Shown in pieces: positions 7,856 through 15,679 of a stretch of 64,000 bases of DNA. The stretch's first letter is position 1. The number at the start of each line of letters is the position of its first letter. This DNA is from an uncultured Clostridia bacterium (lineage in GTDB: Bacteria > Bacillota > Clostridia > Christensenellales > Borkfalkiaceae). Below the pieces are notes generated by a model that ran no database searches, was not told the origin of the DNA, and saw nothing but the letters and a program-made list of their open reading frames with translations. Made by a program: the position numbers and the translations under genes. The stretch covers positions 62,001 to 126,000 of the forward strand of contig CAKQQQ010000002.1 of the NCBI GenBank assembly GCA_934271065.1. Reading direction: 5' to 3'.

Positions 7856-8665
7856 TTATTCGGCAGGCTCTATGGCGTCGTACTTCTCGTACCACTTATC
7901 GATCTGAGTTTTTCCGTTCTCGTCTTTTACGAGCAGTTCGCCGATACAGACGTTGACTTTATCTATCAACTCTTTATTGCCCTTTTTGGCGACTATCGCG
8001 TAGGACTCGCCGCCTTCTACGCCTTCGATCTTCGCGTAAGCGACGGAATCGTCTTTGGCGCAGAATTGCGCGGCGACGTAAGAGTCTATTACGAGATAGG
8101 TGGACGACGACGCGGTTTTAACTTCCTGCAAGGCTACGGCGTATTCGTTGAAACCTTTGGTCTTCGCGCCCCACTCGATCTTTTTCTCGTTCACGAGCGC
8201 GTTGCCCGTAGTACCGCTCTGATATACAGCCGTCTTGCCGTTGAAGTTCGACTTGGCGAAAACGCCGCCTTCGAGCAGTTGCGGAGCGTCCGATTTAAGG
8301 TATATAACCGCCTGATACGCGCCGCTGTAATATACGTCGGAAAATTCTACGGCTTCTTCTCTCTTCGGGGTTTTGGTTATGCCCGCGATGCCGAGCGCGT
8401 TGTCTTCGTTTATGCCCGCGACTATCGTATCGAAGTTACCGTTGATAACTCTCAACTTATAACCGTATTTATCCGCGATATACTTCGCGATTTCCATATC
8501 CACGCCGACTACTTCTTTATTGCCTTTTTGCTTGAATTCAAAGGGGGCGAAACCCGCTTCGGTGTAGACTATGAGCGTCTTCTCGTTCTTCTTGCAACTC
8601 GTCGCAGCAACGCAACAAAACGCCGCGGTTACCGCCGCAAGCAGCAAAGCCGTAAATTTTTTCAT
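7856..8665 (-). CDS. Amino-acid ABC transporter substrate-binding lipoprotein
   Basis: A family-3 solute-binding protein, 269 residues from the ATG at 8665, which has GGAAGGAG upstream. The first 24 residues are a lipoprotein signal (hydrophobic core, then VAATSC, lipidated Cys24). The mature part shows the family pattern VYTEAGFAPFEF, VGVDMEIAKYIADKYGY and ITKTPKREEAVEFSDVYY. It should sit on the outer face of the membrane and pass a polar amino acid to the permease. The ligand cannot be read from sequence, and unlike the second importer in this window no riboswitch precedes it. Confidence 0.93.
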   Translation of the reverse strand: MKKFTALLLAAVTAAFCCVAATSCKKNEKTLIVYTEAGFAPFEFKQKGNKEVVGVDMEIAKYIADKYGYKLRVINGNFDTIVAGINEDNALGIAGITKTPKREEAVEFSDVYYSGAYQAVIYLKSDAPQLLEGGVFAKSNFNGKTAVYQSGTTGNALVNEKKIEWGAKTKGFNEYAVALQEVKTASSSTYLVIDSYVAAQFCAKDDSVAYAKIEGVEGGESYAIVAKKGNKELIDKVNVCIGELLVKDENGKTQIDKWYEKYDAIEPAE

Positions 8666-8738
8666 AAAACAGTTCTCCTTCCGCCCGAAAACGCTTAAAA
8701 ACGACGCGTTTCGGCGCACGATTTCAAATTACCACGAC

Positions 8739-8767
8739 AGTATACGCCGACCGATTTTTTAAGTCAA
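8739..8767 (-). promoter_or_regulatory. Sigma-A promoter of the amino-acid ABC operon
   Basis: -35 TTGACT (8767-8762), 17 bases, -10 TATACT (8744-8739). The predicted leader is about 67 bases with no recognisable riboswitch. Confidence 0.85.
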
Positions 8768-8860
8768 GCGTTTTTGCATAAAATTTTAATATTCTCTAAA
8801 TATTTTTATATTTTATTCATTTATACAAATTATATAATGTTTTTATACATTTTTAGGAAT

Positions 8861-8885
8861 AAAAAAACGCTCCGCGCGGAGCGTT
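8861..8885 (-). terminator. Rho-independent terminator after the PHP phosphatase gene
   Basis: Minus-strand stem AACGCTCC, GCGC, GGAGCGTT, followed by a run of T residues. It lies 15 bases past the stop codon. Confidence 0.93.
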
Positions 8886-8899
8886 GGGTTGTTATACGT

Positions 8900-9694
8900 T
8901 CAATCGGCGTACGGTACGCCGCGTCTGAAATAAGAAGAGTGAAGACCGCGACTATGTAAAAAGTCGTAAATCTCGTCGCTTTTGTCCATTCGGCGATCAG
9001 GTCTGTGAGAGTCGCTGCCGTAGGTAAAATTCTTGCCGCCGAGTTTAATATAGCGTTCCGCGACTTCGCGTTCGGGCAGGAAAAGGCTGTCGGATTTAGT
9101 CGACGAATTGAGTTCGAGATACTTGCCGCGGCGGATAATCGTCGTAAGAATTTCGTCGAAGAGTTCTTTATGGTCGGCGTACGCCATTTTTTTATCGGCG
9201 TAAGTCGCGTAGCGGCTCGGATAGCCTATATGCCCGACGATCTGCCACGCAAAATCGGCGTTGACGCTTTCGAGTACGCGTTCGAGATATTCGGCGTACG
9301 CGGAAGACTTCGGCTCTTTAAGGCAGTACGAAGTGTCGTAATAGTCCTGTTCGTCGTTAAGATGAACGGAATTTATAACGTAATCGAATTTATATTTATC
9401 GATGAGTTCTTTATATTTTTCTATCGCCTTTTTATCGTAACCGAATTCTACGCCGAACAGTATTTCGATTTTATCGGAATATATCCGCTTTAGCCTTTCG
9501 ATTTCGGCTTTGTACGCGTCGAGATCGCAAGGGGCGTGGTTTATTCCGCGCAAAACGCAATCGTAATCGTAATGTTCGCTGAAACATACGCGTTTTTCGC
9601 CCGCGGCGACAGCCGCCTTTACGCAGTCTTCGGTTTTTTGTCTGCCGTCGTAAGAGAATGCGGTATGTTGATGTAAATCGGTTATTATCTTCAT
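8900..9694 (-). CDS. PHP-domain histidinol-phosphatase (HisK/HisJ type)
   Basis: A 264-residue PHP-family metallophosphoesterase. The metal-binding motifs are all present: DLHQHTAFSYDG near the start, FSEHYDYD, the EFGYD glutamate, INSVH, the GHIGYP histidine and TYGSDSHRP near the C-terminus. Proteins of this length and motif order in Bacillota usually dephosphorylate L-histidinol phosphate in histidine synthesis. No other his biosynthetic gene is nearby, so another sugar- or nucleotide-phosphate substrate is possible. It is monocistronic, with its own promoter and terminator. Confidence 0.85.
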   Translation of the reverse strand: MKIITDLHQHTAFSYDGRQKTEDCVKAAVAAGEKRVCFSEHYDYDCVLRGINHAPCDLDAYKAEIERLKRIYSDKIEILFGVEFGYDKKAIEKYKELIDKYKFDYVINSVHLNDEQDYYDTSYCLKEPKSSAYAEYLERVLESVNADFAWQIVGHIGYPSRYATYADKKMAYADHKELFDEILTTIIRRGKYLELNSSTKSDSLFLPEREVAERYIKLGGKNFTYGSDSHRPDRRMDKSDEIYDFLHSRGLHSSYFRRGVPYAD

Positions 9695-9733
9695 AAGTAC
9701 AGTTACCTGACGAGTATTTATTAAACCGCACTC

Positions 9734-9762
9734 ATTATATACGATTTCAGCAATAAAGACAA
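9734..9762 (-). promoter_or_regulatory. Sigma-A promoter of the PHP phosphatase gene
   Basis: -35 TTGTCT (9762-9757), 17 bases, -10 TATAAT (9739-9734), predicted leader about 33 bases. Confidence 0.82.
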
Positions 9763-9799
9763 CCGTTTAAGTTAAACTTTAAGTAAAGACGAAGTAAAG

Positions 9800-9831
9800 T
9801 TCGGGCGGAGCGTCGTTACGCTCCGCCCGAA
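9800..9831 (-). terminator. Terminator hairpin after the YegP-repeat gene
   Basis: A 13-bp perfect GC-rich stem (TTCGGGCGGAGCG and its complement) with a 6-base loop, followed on the minus strand by a T-rich rather than pure-T stretch. It starts three bases past the stop codon. Confidence 0.78.
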
Positions 9832-9834
9832 ATA

Positions 9835-11109
9835 TCAGTCTTCGACGAGTTTTGCGGTTTTCAAAAACCTTCTTACGCTCTCTATCGCGCTCTGACAAGC
9901 CGAGAGTTGCGCGTAGGTCTCGCCCACGCAAAGAGTGGCTTTCTGCGCGCTGCGGAGTTTGAAAAAGTATCTGCCCTTCTTATCGCTGTCGATAATAAAG
10001 TTACCCGCAATGCCGTTCGCGGTAATGGTCGCGACGGCGGATTTGGCGGACGCTTCCGAAGCGTAATTCTCGCTGTTTAACAGAAGTTCGCCGTTAGAAG
10101 CGAAGAGTTTAGCCATATAAGCGTCTCCGTCCTGTTCTATCTTCCACTTTCCGCTGTAAGCAGAGTCGGCGTTTAACGGCGGCTCTTTTTTGGGCAGAAC
10201 GTATTTGATAACGGTTATGTCCTTTTCGACTTCTTCCTGCACGGGCGAAGAAGCAAATCTTTTAACCGATTCTTCGGCGCGCAACGCGAGACTTTCGCTG
10301 CGATAGGTTTCGCTTACGCAGAGTATTCTGTTTTTAACGCTCTTCAACTTGAAATAGCAGTTCTTGTTTTTATCTTTATAACTTACGAAAGTGCCGCTTT
10401 CAAGGTTCTTTCTGATAGTGTCTATACCGACGCGCGCGCTGTCTTCCGACGCGTAAATCTCGCTGGTAAGGATAAGTTCGCCGTTGTTGGCGTAAAGAAA
10501 CGCCACGAATTCCCCTTCGCCTTTTTCTTTGATTATCCACTTACCCGTCGCGCCCTTATTTTCCGTCGGCTTGGGTTCAGCCGTCTTCGGTGCGGGCTTC
10601 GCGGTCGCTTTCGGGGCGGATTTAGCCGCAGGCTTCGCCGTCGTTTTCGGGGCGGGTTTAGCCGCGGTAGCGGGTTTTGCCGCGGGTTTTGACGCGGTTT
10701 TGGGTTTTACGGTCTCCTTTTTATCGTTTTTCATAAGATTCTCCTTATCCGCAACCGCCGTTTCGGGTTCGGTTACGGGTTTTTCGTCGGCAATCTCTTC
10801 CGCCGCGGCGGCAGCCGTTTCTTGCGGAGCGGCGTCGGTTTCGGCGACCGATTGTTCGGTCTCCGCGACGGGTTGAGTTTGAGTTTCCGCCGTTTCGGCT
10901 TTTACTTCGCCGAGTTCGGGTTCGGTTTTGCTTTCCGCCGCGGCGGGTTCTTGCGCGCGCGACGAATTATCGGCTTGCGAGCCGTTCTGCTTTTTCTTTT
11001 TCGCTTGGCATACGCAAACTATAACCACGATGATTATCGCGACTACGAACGCCAAAACCGCTACTATTACGGGTAAATTGTTTTTAATTATTTCTATTAA
11101 ACGTTCCAT
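9835..11109 (-). CDS. Membrane-anchored protein with tandem YegP/DUF1508 domains
   Basis: A 424-residue protein. Residues about 12-34 form a single strongly hydrophobic membrane anchor followed by KKKK, so the bulk is probably cytoplasmic by the positive-inside rule. Residues about 40-125 are acidic and Ala/Glu/Thr-rich. Residues about 130-185 are an Ala-Pro-Lys-Thr low-complexity linker with repeated AKPA/PKT units. After that come two modules (about 188-290 and 320-424), each a tandem pair of the YegP/DUF1508 repeat, seen in FVAFLYANNGELILTSEIYAS and YMAKLFASNGELLLNSE. Free-standing YegP proteins are small, soluble and of unknown function. No start-proximal ribosome-binding site exists and the promoter points to a leaderless transcript. 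Confidence 0.82.
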   Translation of the reverse strand: MERLIEIIKNNLPVIVAVLAFVVAIIIVVIVCVCQAKKKKQNGSQADNSSRAQEPAAAESKTEPELGEVKAETAETQTQPVAETEQSVAETDAAPQETAAAAAEEIADEKPVTEPETAVADKENLMKNDKKETVKPKTASKPAAKPATAAKPAPKTTAKPAAKSAPKATAKPAPKTAEPKPTENKGATGKWIIKEKGEGEFVAFLYANNGELILTSEIYASEDSARVGIDTIRKNLESGTFVSYKDKNKNCYFKLKSVKNRILCVSETYRSESLALRAEESVKRFASSPVQEEVEKDITVIKYVLPKKEPPLNADSAYSGKWKIEQDGDAYMAKLFASNGELLLNSENYASEASAKSAVATITANGIAGNFIIDSDKKGRYFFKLRSAQKATLCVGETYAQLSACQSAIESVRRFLKTAKLVED

Positions 11110-11115
11110 ACTTAA

Positions 11116-11144
11116 ATATTAACACCGTTACGCGTTTTTGTCAA
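11116..11144 (-). promoter_or_regulatory. Promoter of the YegP-repeat gene, geometry predicts a leaderless mRNA
   Basis: -35 TTGACA (11144-11139), 17 bases, -10 TAATAT (11121-11116). Six bases (TTAAGT) separate the -10 from the ATG at 11109, placing +1 on the A of the start codon. Confidence 0.8.
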
Positions 11145-11182
11145 GGAATAGAACGGTTTTATTATATATTGTCATATATATT

Positions 11183-11458
11183 TCAACACGGCGGCGCGAT
11201 TTGTCGGTATTTTAGCGCGGCGTATCGGGCGCGGGTGGCGTTTCCGCCGCGTAAATGCCGCTCGGAAAGGTTTATAAACAGCACCGCCCTGACCTTTCGG
11301 GCGCGGTCTTCGTCCAGAAACGGCAGGCGACGGGTAACGTCGTAATGCACGGTGGACTTACCTACCCCGAAAACCCGCGCCGCTTGTCTTACGGTAGCGT
11401 TTTCTCTGATGATATAATCGGCTTCTTTGATAACTCTTGCGTCAACGTCGTAATACAC
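11183..11458 (-). CDS. spoIIID: Sporulation transcriptional regulator SpoIIID
   Basis: A 91-residue DNA-binding protein. SpoIIID switches gene expression in the mother cell between the sigma-E and sigma-K stages of sporulation. The helix-turn-helix (ATVRQAARVFGVGKSTVHYD, about residues 21-40) and the following RRLP and NLSERHLRGGNATRARY segments match the family closely. One difference from the usual recognition helix is GVGKSTVHYD in place of GVSKSTVHKD. The start is a GTG with GGGGGA about ten bases upstream. It is transcribed divergently from the unknown membrane protein at 11537. Its presence implies that this lineage can, or recently could, form endospores. Confidence 0.95.
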   Translation of the reverse strand: MYYDVDARVIKEADYIIRENATVRQAARVFGVGKSTVHYDVTRRLPFLDEDRARKVRAVLFINLSERHLRGGNATRARYAALKYRQIAPPC

Positions 11459-11536
11459 GAACGAATTTCCCCCGTTCCTTATATAATACGATTGTTACGG
11501 GTTTAATATTCGTTGAAAAGGGGTATAATACCGCCT

Positions 11537-12202
11537 ATGCAGACGTTGATAGATTTTATAAACGAGACTTTATCCGCCGCGCCCGCGTCGGGATATTACC
11601 CGATTATAGTTCCGCTTGCCGAGATAGCGGCGTTCGCCGTGATTTTCATACTCGGCGCGTTCTTTAAGAAAGTGCGGCTGATCGACAAAAGCGCGACCAA
11701 CGCGACCGCGCTCTCTTCTGCGTGTCTGGTATTCGCGCTCGCGCTGTCGGACGAGAACGTGACTACGGAAGAAATAAAGGCGGGGCTGGCGCTATATGCC
11801 GTCGCGTTTTTATTATCCGCTTCGCTTACCGTTCAGCGCGCGGCGGCAATCGGGCGTAAGAGAGCCGCAATCGCGCCGCCCGATTATCTCGGCGATAACC
11901 TGCCGCCGTCGGTAATTCCGCAAGCGCTGGCATTCGCGACGCGCCGAAACGCCGAAAGTCTGCCGACGTATAAGCGCGACGAAAAACCGAGCGACGGAAT
12001 ACGCATAAACTACTCCGAAATCTTATCGCTGATAGAAAAAATCGAACGGCGTTCCGCAAGTCGTGCTGACGACGAAATTCTCGGCGAACTGAAACTCGAA
12101 ACCGAAAATTTTACGGGCAGAGAACTGAACGGCTACGAACGCCGAAAATTCTCGCGGGATTTAAACCGGCTCGTTAAACTCGCCGCAAAATACGGCGTAT
12201 AG
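11537..12202 (+). CDS. Unknown membrane protein next to spoIIID
   Basis: 221 residues from the ATG at 11537, or 229 if an upstream TTG at 11513 is used. I do not recognise the family. It has three likely membrane segments in the first 110 residues (around IIVPLAEIAAFAVIFILGAFF, ATALSSACLVFALAL, and GLALYAVAFLLSASL). A charged, probably cytoplasmic C-terminal half (residues about 110-221) follows, rich in Arg, Glu and Lys with helical periodicity. A TATAAT at 11524-11529 ends seven bases before the ATG but has no convincing -35. It is divergent from spoIIID and convergent with the surface-protein operon, separated from the latter by a strong bidirectional terminator. A sporulation role is conceivable from position only. 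Confidence 0.7.
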   Translation: MQTLIDFINETLSAAPASGYYPIIVPLAEIAAFAVIFILGAFFKKVRLIDKSATNATALSSACLVFALALSDENVTTEEIKAGLALYAVAFLLSASLTVQRAAAIGRKRAAIAPPDYLGDNLPPSVIPQALAFATRRNAESLPTYKRDEKPSDGIRINYSEILSLIEKIERRSASRADDEILGELKLETENFTGRELNGYERRKFSRDLNRLVKLAAKYGV

Positions 12203-12242
12203 TCCGCATTTTTGACGATTTTCCGATTTTACACACGCAACA

Positions 12243-12277
12243 AAACGCCGCCCGCTTACGAAAAGCGGGCGGCGTTT
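12243..12277. terminator. Bidirectional terminator between convergent genes
   Basis: A 15-bp perfect stem (AAACGCCGCCCGCTT and its complement) with a 5-base loop and T residues on both outer flanks. It separates the plus-strand membrane protein gene from the minus-strand surface-protein operon. Confidence 0.88.
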
Positions 12278-12287
12278 GTATAGTACC

Positions 12288-14606
12288 TTATTCGGGTATG
12301 GCGTACTTTGCGTCTGCGGGCAGGAACTTCGCGTTAAGGTTACGGAGATAATAGCGAAGCCCCGTATCTATTTTGCCGTCTTTCATATCCGTACCGTCGG
12401 AGCGCAGATACCTGATATACCCGTCCGCGGCGGCAGGCGACAATTCGACGGTTATCGTGGTGTAGTCGACGAACGCCCCGCCGAGCGTGGTCTCGTTGAC
12501 GAATTCCACGTTCCGTATATTCAGAACTTTCTCTTGCTGCGTGCCGCTTGTACCGTTCGCGCCGATGTCCAGATACATAAGATACGCGTTCTGCGTATGC
12601 GATTCTGCCGCCGTACCCAGAACGTAATCGCCCGCCTTTACGGGGATTTCGAAATAGAACGCCGAGCCTTGCGGAAAGGTTGCGTTTACCGAAAGGTTTT
12701 TCATCGAAAACGCGAGCGTTTTACCCGCAACGTCGACGGGATCGTAATACACGTTGCCGTCGACATCGGTATAAATTTTATCTATCTGCTTAAACGACGT
12801 AACTTTGTTATCGGCGTCTCTTTTTACTTCGAACAAATCGAAGAGCGAGTGCTTACCGCCCGCAAAACACGAAGCGAGAACGGCGGTTATATGCCCCGCT
12901 TCTTTTACGCTGAAATTTATTCCGCCTTTTACGAGTTGGTAAGACGTATGATGTTCGTCGTAAATCCACACGTCGGCGTCGGTGGTGGAATACGAATTTT
13001 CGTTAAGGTATTGCATAAAATGGAAACCGTGCAATACTTTTTGCCCGTTCATCATTTTATCCACGCCCTGCCGTACCGTGGCATATTCGCGAAGATTAAG
13101 GCTCGCGTCGTCGTAACGCGTGGCGACGTAATCGTTCATATCGGTGTTGGAAGTGACGAAATCTTTATTTACGTCGTCTTTAATACGGTATTTGTTGCCG
13201 TTTACGTCTACGGTAAACATCTCGAACCGCGAAGGATCGAAAACCGTTCCGAACGAAGGCTGATTGGTCGCATATCCGAGCGACTTATATATTCCCATAT
13301 AAGTGCCGCTGCAAAGCGGGCGTATACCCGTACGAAACATACTGTAAGGGGTATAACCGTCCGCTCCCGCGCCGACGATATAGCCGGCGTTGCGCGCAAG
13401 CGTCGTTTCCCCTACGGTCTTTTTATCTACGTAGTTCTGATTCGTATGATATTTGCCGTTTACGATAATCTCGCCCGTAGTGTCGTCCGCGGCGATACCC
13501 ATATCTTTCGCGTTTACGCTGAGCGGCAATATCGTGCCGTCGTACATATACATAGTGGTGTAGTAATTCGCGCTGCCGTCGTATTGCCAGTAGTAATCGT
13601 AATCGGAGTAAGTACCTTGCGAAAAGTTTATACGGTATTTGGCATTTTTGCCGTGATGAACGCCGTTTACCTGTTGTCTGTCCGCAACCGCCCACATATA
13701 GCCTATACGGCGGTTGAGAGTTTTCATATCGATAGACGCGCCGAATCCGCCCGCGCCGCCCGTAGGTTTGGTCTCCCACCCGACGTCCTTCTCGTCGTAA
13801 TCGCCGACGAGCGAGTATTTGGAAACGAGCCCGCCTTCGACGCCGTTAAGGTCTTTGGATTTGGGCGTAAGGGTTATTTCGCTACGCCCCACGCCTACGT
13901 TTTCCACGCTGCCGCTTACCTGCCCCGCAACCAGCCCGACAAGGGTTTTTTCGGTATGGGTTTTTACGCCGATCCGATTAAAATACAGCGATTTTACCTG
14001 CATAACGCTTTCGTCGAGCGTTTTGCCCATATTCGCGTACGACGCGCTTACCGTATCGTTATAATCGCCCGTCACGCCGAACGCGCCCACTATCTCGACT
14101 TCGTTTGTCGAATAGGCGCAACGCAATATCCCGTCAGCGTCGTTAAACCGGGCGTTGGACGGGTACGTTTTTATATTACCGTCGCCGCGCTTATTGGAAA
14201 CGACGAGATTGGTTATCGTTTTCCCCTGCCCGTCGAAGTTGCCTATAAACGGATACTCCGTCGTACCTATCGGGGGTAACGCCCCGCCGAGCGAAGACAT
14301 ATCGAAGTCTGCGGTCAGTTTGAAATACGACTGCGCAAGACCGTTATTAAGCCCTTCGCGAAGATTGAAATACCCGATATACTGCAACCATGCAAGGTTG
14401 TACATATGTACGGCGTCGTTGATTTCGTACGGAGAGTCTTTGCTTCCGTCGCCGCCGGCAAAGTACGACGCTTTCGCCGAGCCGCCGAAATTTTCGGGGA
14501 ATTTAATCTGCTCGGACTCGCTCAGCCACGCGTACGAGACCGACGCGAGCGCTATTATAAGGGCGACCGTAACCGCGATTTTCGAAAAGAGTTTTTTAGT
14601 CGTCAT
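12288..14606 (-). CDS. Large secreted surface-type protein, second gene of a c-di-GMP-riboswitch operon
   Basis: A 772-residue protein with an N-terminal hydrophobic signal (residues about 9-27) ending in SYAWLSESE, resembling the signal class of SipW-processed matrix proteins such as TasA and camelysin (aromatic residues directly after the core). Residues about 50-125 contain DGSKDSPYEI, HMYNLAWLQYIGYFNL, NNGLAQSYFKL and PPIGTTEYPFIGNFDGQGKT, which resemble bacterial surface GLUG/adhesin-type beta-helix repeats. The rest is Tyr/Gly/Asn/Thr-rich beta sequence with very few cysteines. No LPxTG or S-layer-homology anchor is visible. It overlaps the preceding gene by ATGA. The whole length aligns by eye with the product at 61001-63631. 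Function is inferred only as a cell-surface or matrix component. Confidence 0.78.
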   Translation of the reverse strand: MTTKKLFSKIAVTVALIIALASVSYAWLSESEQIKFPENFGGSAKASYFAGGDGSKDSPYEINDAVHMYNLAWLQYIGYFNLREGLNNGLAQSYFKLTADFDMSSLGGALPPIGTTEYPFIGNFDGQGKTITNLVVSNKRGDGNIKTYPSNARFNDADGILRCAYSTNEVEIVGAFGVTGDYNDTVSASYANMGKTLDESVMQVKSLYFNRIGVKTHTEKTLVGLVAGQVSGSVENVGVGRSEITLTPKSKDLNGVEGGLVSKYSLVGDYDEKDVGWETKPTGGAGGFGASIDMKTLNRRIGYMWAVADRQQVNGVHHGKNAKYRINFSQGTYSDYDYYWQYDGSANYYTTMYMYDGTILPLSVNAKDMGIAADDTTGEIIVNGKYHTNQNYVDKKTVGETTLARNAGYIVGAGADGYTPYSMFRTGIRPLCSGTYMGIYKSLGYATNQPSFGTVFDPSRFEMFTVDVNGNKYRIKDDVNKDFVTSNTDMNDYVATRYDDASLNLREYATVRQGVDKMMNGQKVLHGFHFMQYLNENSYSTTDADVWIYDEHHTSYQLVKGGINFSVKEAGHITAVLASCFAGGKHSLFDLFEVKRDADNKVTSFKQIDKIYTDVDGNVYYDPVDVAGKTLAFSMKNLSVNATFPQGSAFYFEIPVKAGDYVLGTAAESHTQNAYLMYLDIGANGTSGTQQEKVLNIRNVEFVNETTLGGAFVDYTTITVELSPAAADGYIRYLRSDGTDMKDGKIDTGLRYYLRNLNAKFLPADAKYAIPE

Positions 14607-15364
14607 ACGTTGATACCCGATATTGAAAAGGTGAAGTCGGTATAAAACTCGACGGGTATAAGCCCGTCGGCGTTATACTTATAAATCGACTTATTGCCGA
14701 GATTTGCCGCAAAAACGGTAGAAATCAGCGCGTCGTCGTAACTTAAAAAAAGCGAGAACGATTTACAGGGTTTGCCGTTATAGGTATCCGCGCGGAGCAT
14801 ATCCTGCCCGACGGGTACGGAAAAGTTTTTCGGCGAACGATCCGCCGCCGAAAGATCGATAAACTTTTTCGTTTCGGCAGGCAGAGCGGCAAGTTTAAGC
14901 GACGCGTAATCGAAGTCTATGACCGCCGCCGACATGACGCTCGTCAACAGGTTGCGATTTTGCCATTCCGCATCGTCGCGGGCGACGAGATAGTCGGTTT
15001 TATCGCCGACGAAAGTTTTCGACGACGTTTCCGCCGACAACGCGAACGAGTTTACGCGCGGGTTCAGATATATTCTGAAAATAACGTGATAGTCGCCTTT
15101 GAGAACGTCGTACGAACCGAGCGAAGTCGCCGTCGGGTTTTTGACGAAGGTGTAAGAATTATCCGCCGCGTTTCTGCTTGCGACGGTATATATCTCGTAA
15201 CCGCGAACGTCCGGCTCGACAAGACCTATATCCATTCCGCCGCCGCCGACGGAGTCGTTTTGCGCAAACCACGCCAAAGTAAACGAAACCGCGACGAGCA
15301 GACTTATAAGGCACGTCGTAAACGCAGATACTATTTTCAGTTTTCTTCTCGCGGCTTCTTTCAT
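14603..15364 (-). CDS. Secreted protein with SipW/TasA-like signal, first gene of the riboswitch operon
   Basis: A 253-residue protein. The hydrophobic segment (about residues 12-33) ends in FTLAWFAQNDSVGGGG. An aromatic AWF just after the core and a glycine-rich mature start are features of SipW-dependent TasA/CalY-type precursors. The mature part is a beta-rich domain of about 215 residues without anchor motifs. The C-terminal region (SFSLFLSYDDALISTVFAANLGN and the final FYTDFTFSISG) is clearly paralogous to the partial protein at the right edge of the window. It is the first gene after the c-di-GMP riboswitch and overlaps the large surface protein gene by ATGA, so the two are probably made together. 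No strong ribosome-binding site precedes the ATG. Camelysin/TasA kinship is a hypothesis. Confidence 0.75.
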   Translation of the reverse strand: MKEAARRKLKIVSAFTTCLISLLVAVSFTLAWFAQNDSVGGGGMDIGLVEPDVRGYEIYTVASRNAADNSYTFVKNPTATSLGSYDVLKGDYHVIFRIYLNPRVNSFALSAETSSKTFVGDKTDYLVARDDAEWQNRNLLTSVMSAAVIDFDYASLKLAALPAETKKFIDLSAADRSPKNFSVPVGQDMLRADTYNGKPCKSFSLFLSYDDALISTVFAANLGNKSIYKYNADGLIPVEFYTDFTFSISGINV

Positions 15365-15385
15365 GGTTTTATCGGAAAAAGTCTT

Positions 15386-15429
15386 AAAAAATAAAAATAC
15401 CGAACTATCTTTGACGAAAGATAATCCGG
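15386..15429 (-). terminator. Riboswitch expression-platform terminator
   Basis: Minus-strand stem CCGGATTATCTTT, loop CGTC, AAAGATAGTTCGG (13 bp counting G-U pairs), followed by TATTTTTATTTTTT. Its 5' arm begins inside the last bases of the c-di-GMP aptamer (GCTACCGG). The same bases can close the aptamer P1 helix, so ligand binding should compete with termination. Confidence 0.92.
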
Positions 15430-15512
15430 TAGCTGGCTGGCTCTCGGACGGACGCGCCGCCGAAGCCCCTGTAGTTTTGCGTAATAGCCTTGCGACTATT
15501 TTGCCGTTATTC
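15424..15512 (-). ncRNA. Cyclic di-GMP-I (GEMM-I) riboswitch
   Basis: On the minus strand the leader shows the GEMM-I consensus in order. First comes GGCAAA; then a 7-bp hairpin capped by a GCAA (GNRA) tetraloop (15500-15483). Next is the invariant ACGCAAA (15482-15476) followed by ACTACAGGGGC. A second hairpin follows (GGCTTCGG pairing with CCGAGAGCC), and the 3' element is CAGCCAGCTACCGG. It lies between a consensus promoter and a terminator, upstream of the two surface-protein genes. The possible P1 pairing of the 5' ATAACGG with the 3' CCGGATTAT uses the 5' arm of the terminator. That suggests c-di-GMP binding prevents termination (an ON switch); the polarity is inference. Confidence 0.93.
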
Positions 15513-15529
15513 TATTAAAATCTGTCATT

Positions 15530-15558
15530 ATTATACACAACTTCGGCGGAGTTGTCAA
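15530..15558 (-). promoter_or_regulatory. Sigma-A promoter of the c-di-GMP riboswitch operon
   Basis: Perfect -35 TTGACA (15558-15553), 17 bases, perfect -10 TATAAT (15535-15530). The predicted start near 15523 is about ten bases ahead of the aptamer. Confidence 0.93.
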
Positions 15559-15606
15559 TCGTTTGGAAGAAAATTTTTTATAAGCGGCGGTAAACACGCA
15601 AAACCG

Positions 15607-15636
15607 TTGCTTTTCGCGCGCGTTTAGTGGTATAAT
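15607..15636 (+). promoter_or_regulatory. Probable promoter of the GGDEF-EAL gene
   Basis: -10 TATAAT at 15631-15636 with a weaker -35 TTGCTT at 15607-15612 (18-base spacer). The transcript would start near 15643. Its 37-base leader contains an inverted repeat (GCGGAA, CGA, TTCCGC at 15654-15668) that covers the only purine-rich ribosome-binding candidate, AAGGCGG. Confidence 0.7.
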
Positions 15637-15679
15637 GAAGAAAAAATCGTAAGGCGGAACGATTCCGCTTTCGGGTGTT

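Noticed and set aside
12276..14279. A 667-codon plus-strand open frame opposite the large surface protein gene
   Set aside because: It has no ribosome-binding site, an implausible Arg/Tyr/Val-rich composition and no domain, while the minus strand encodes a protein with a signal peptide and a recognisable paralogue.
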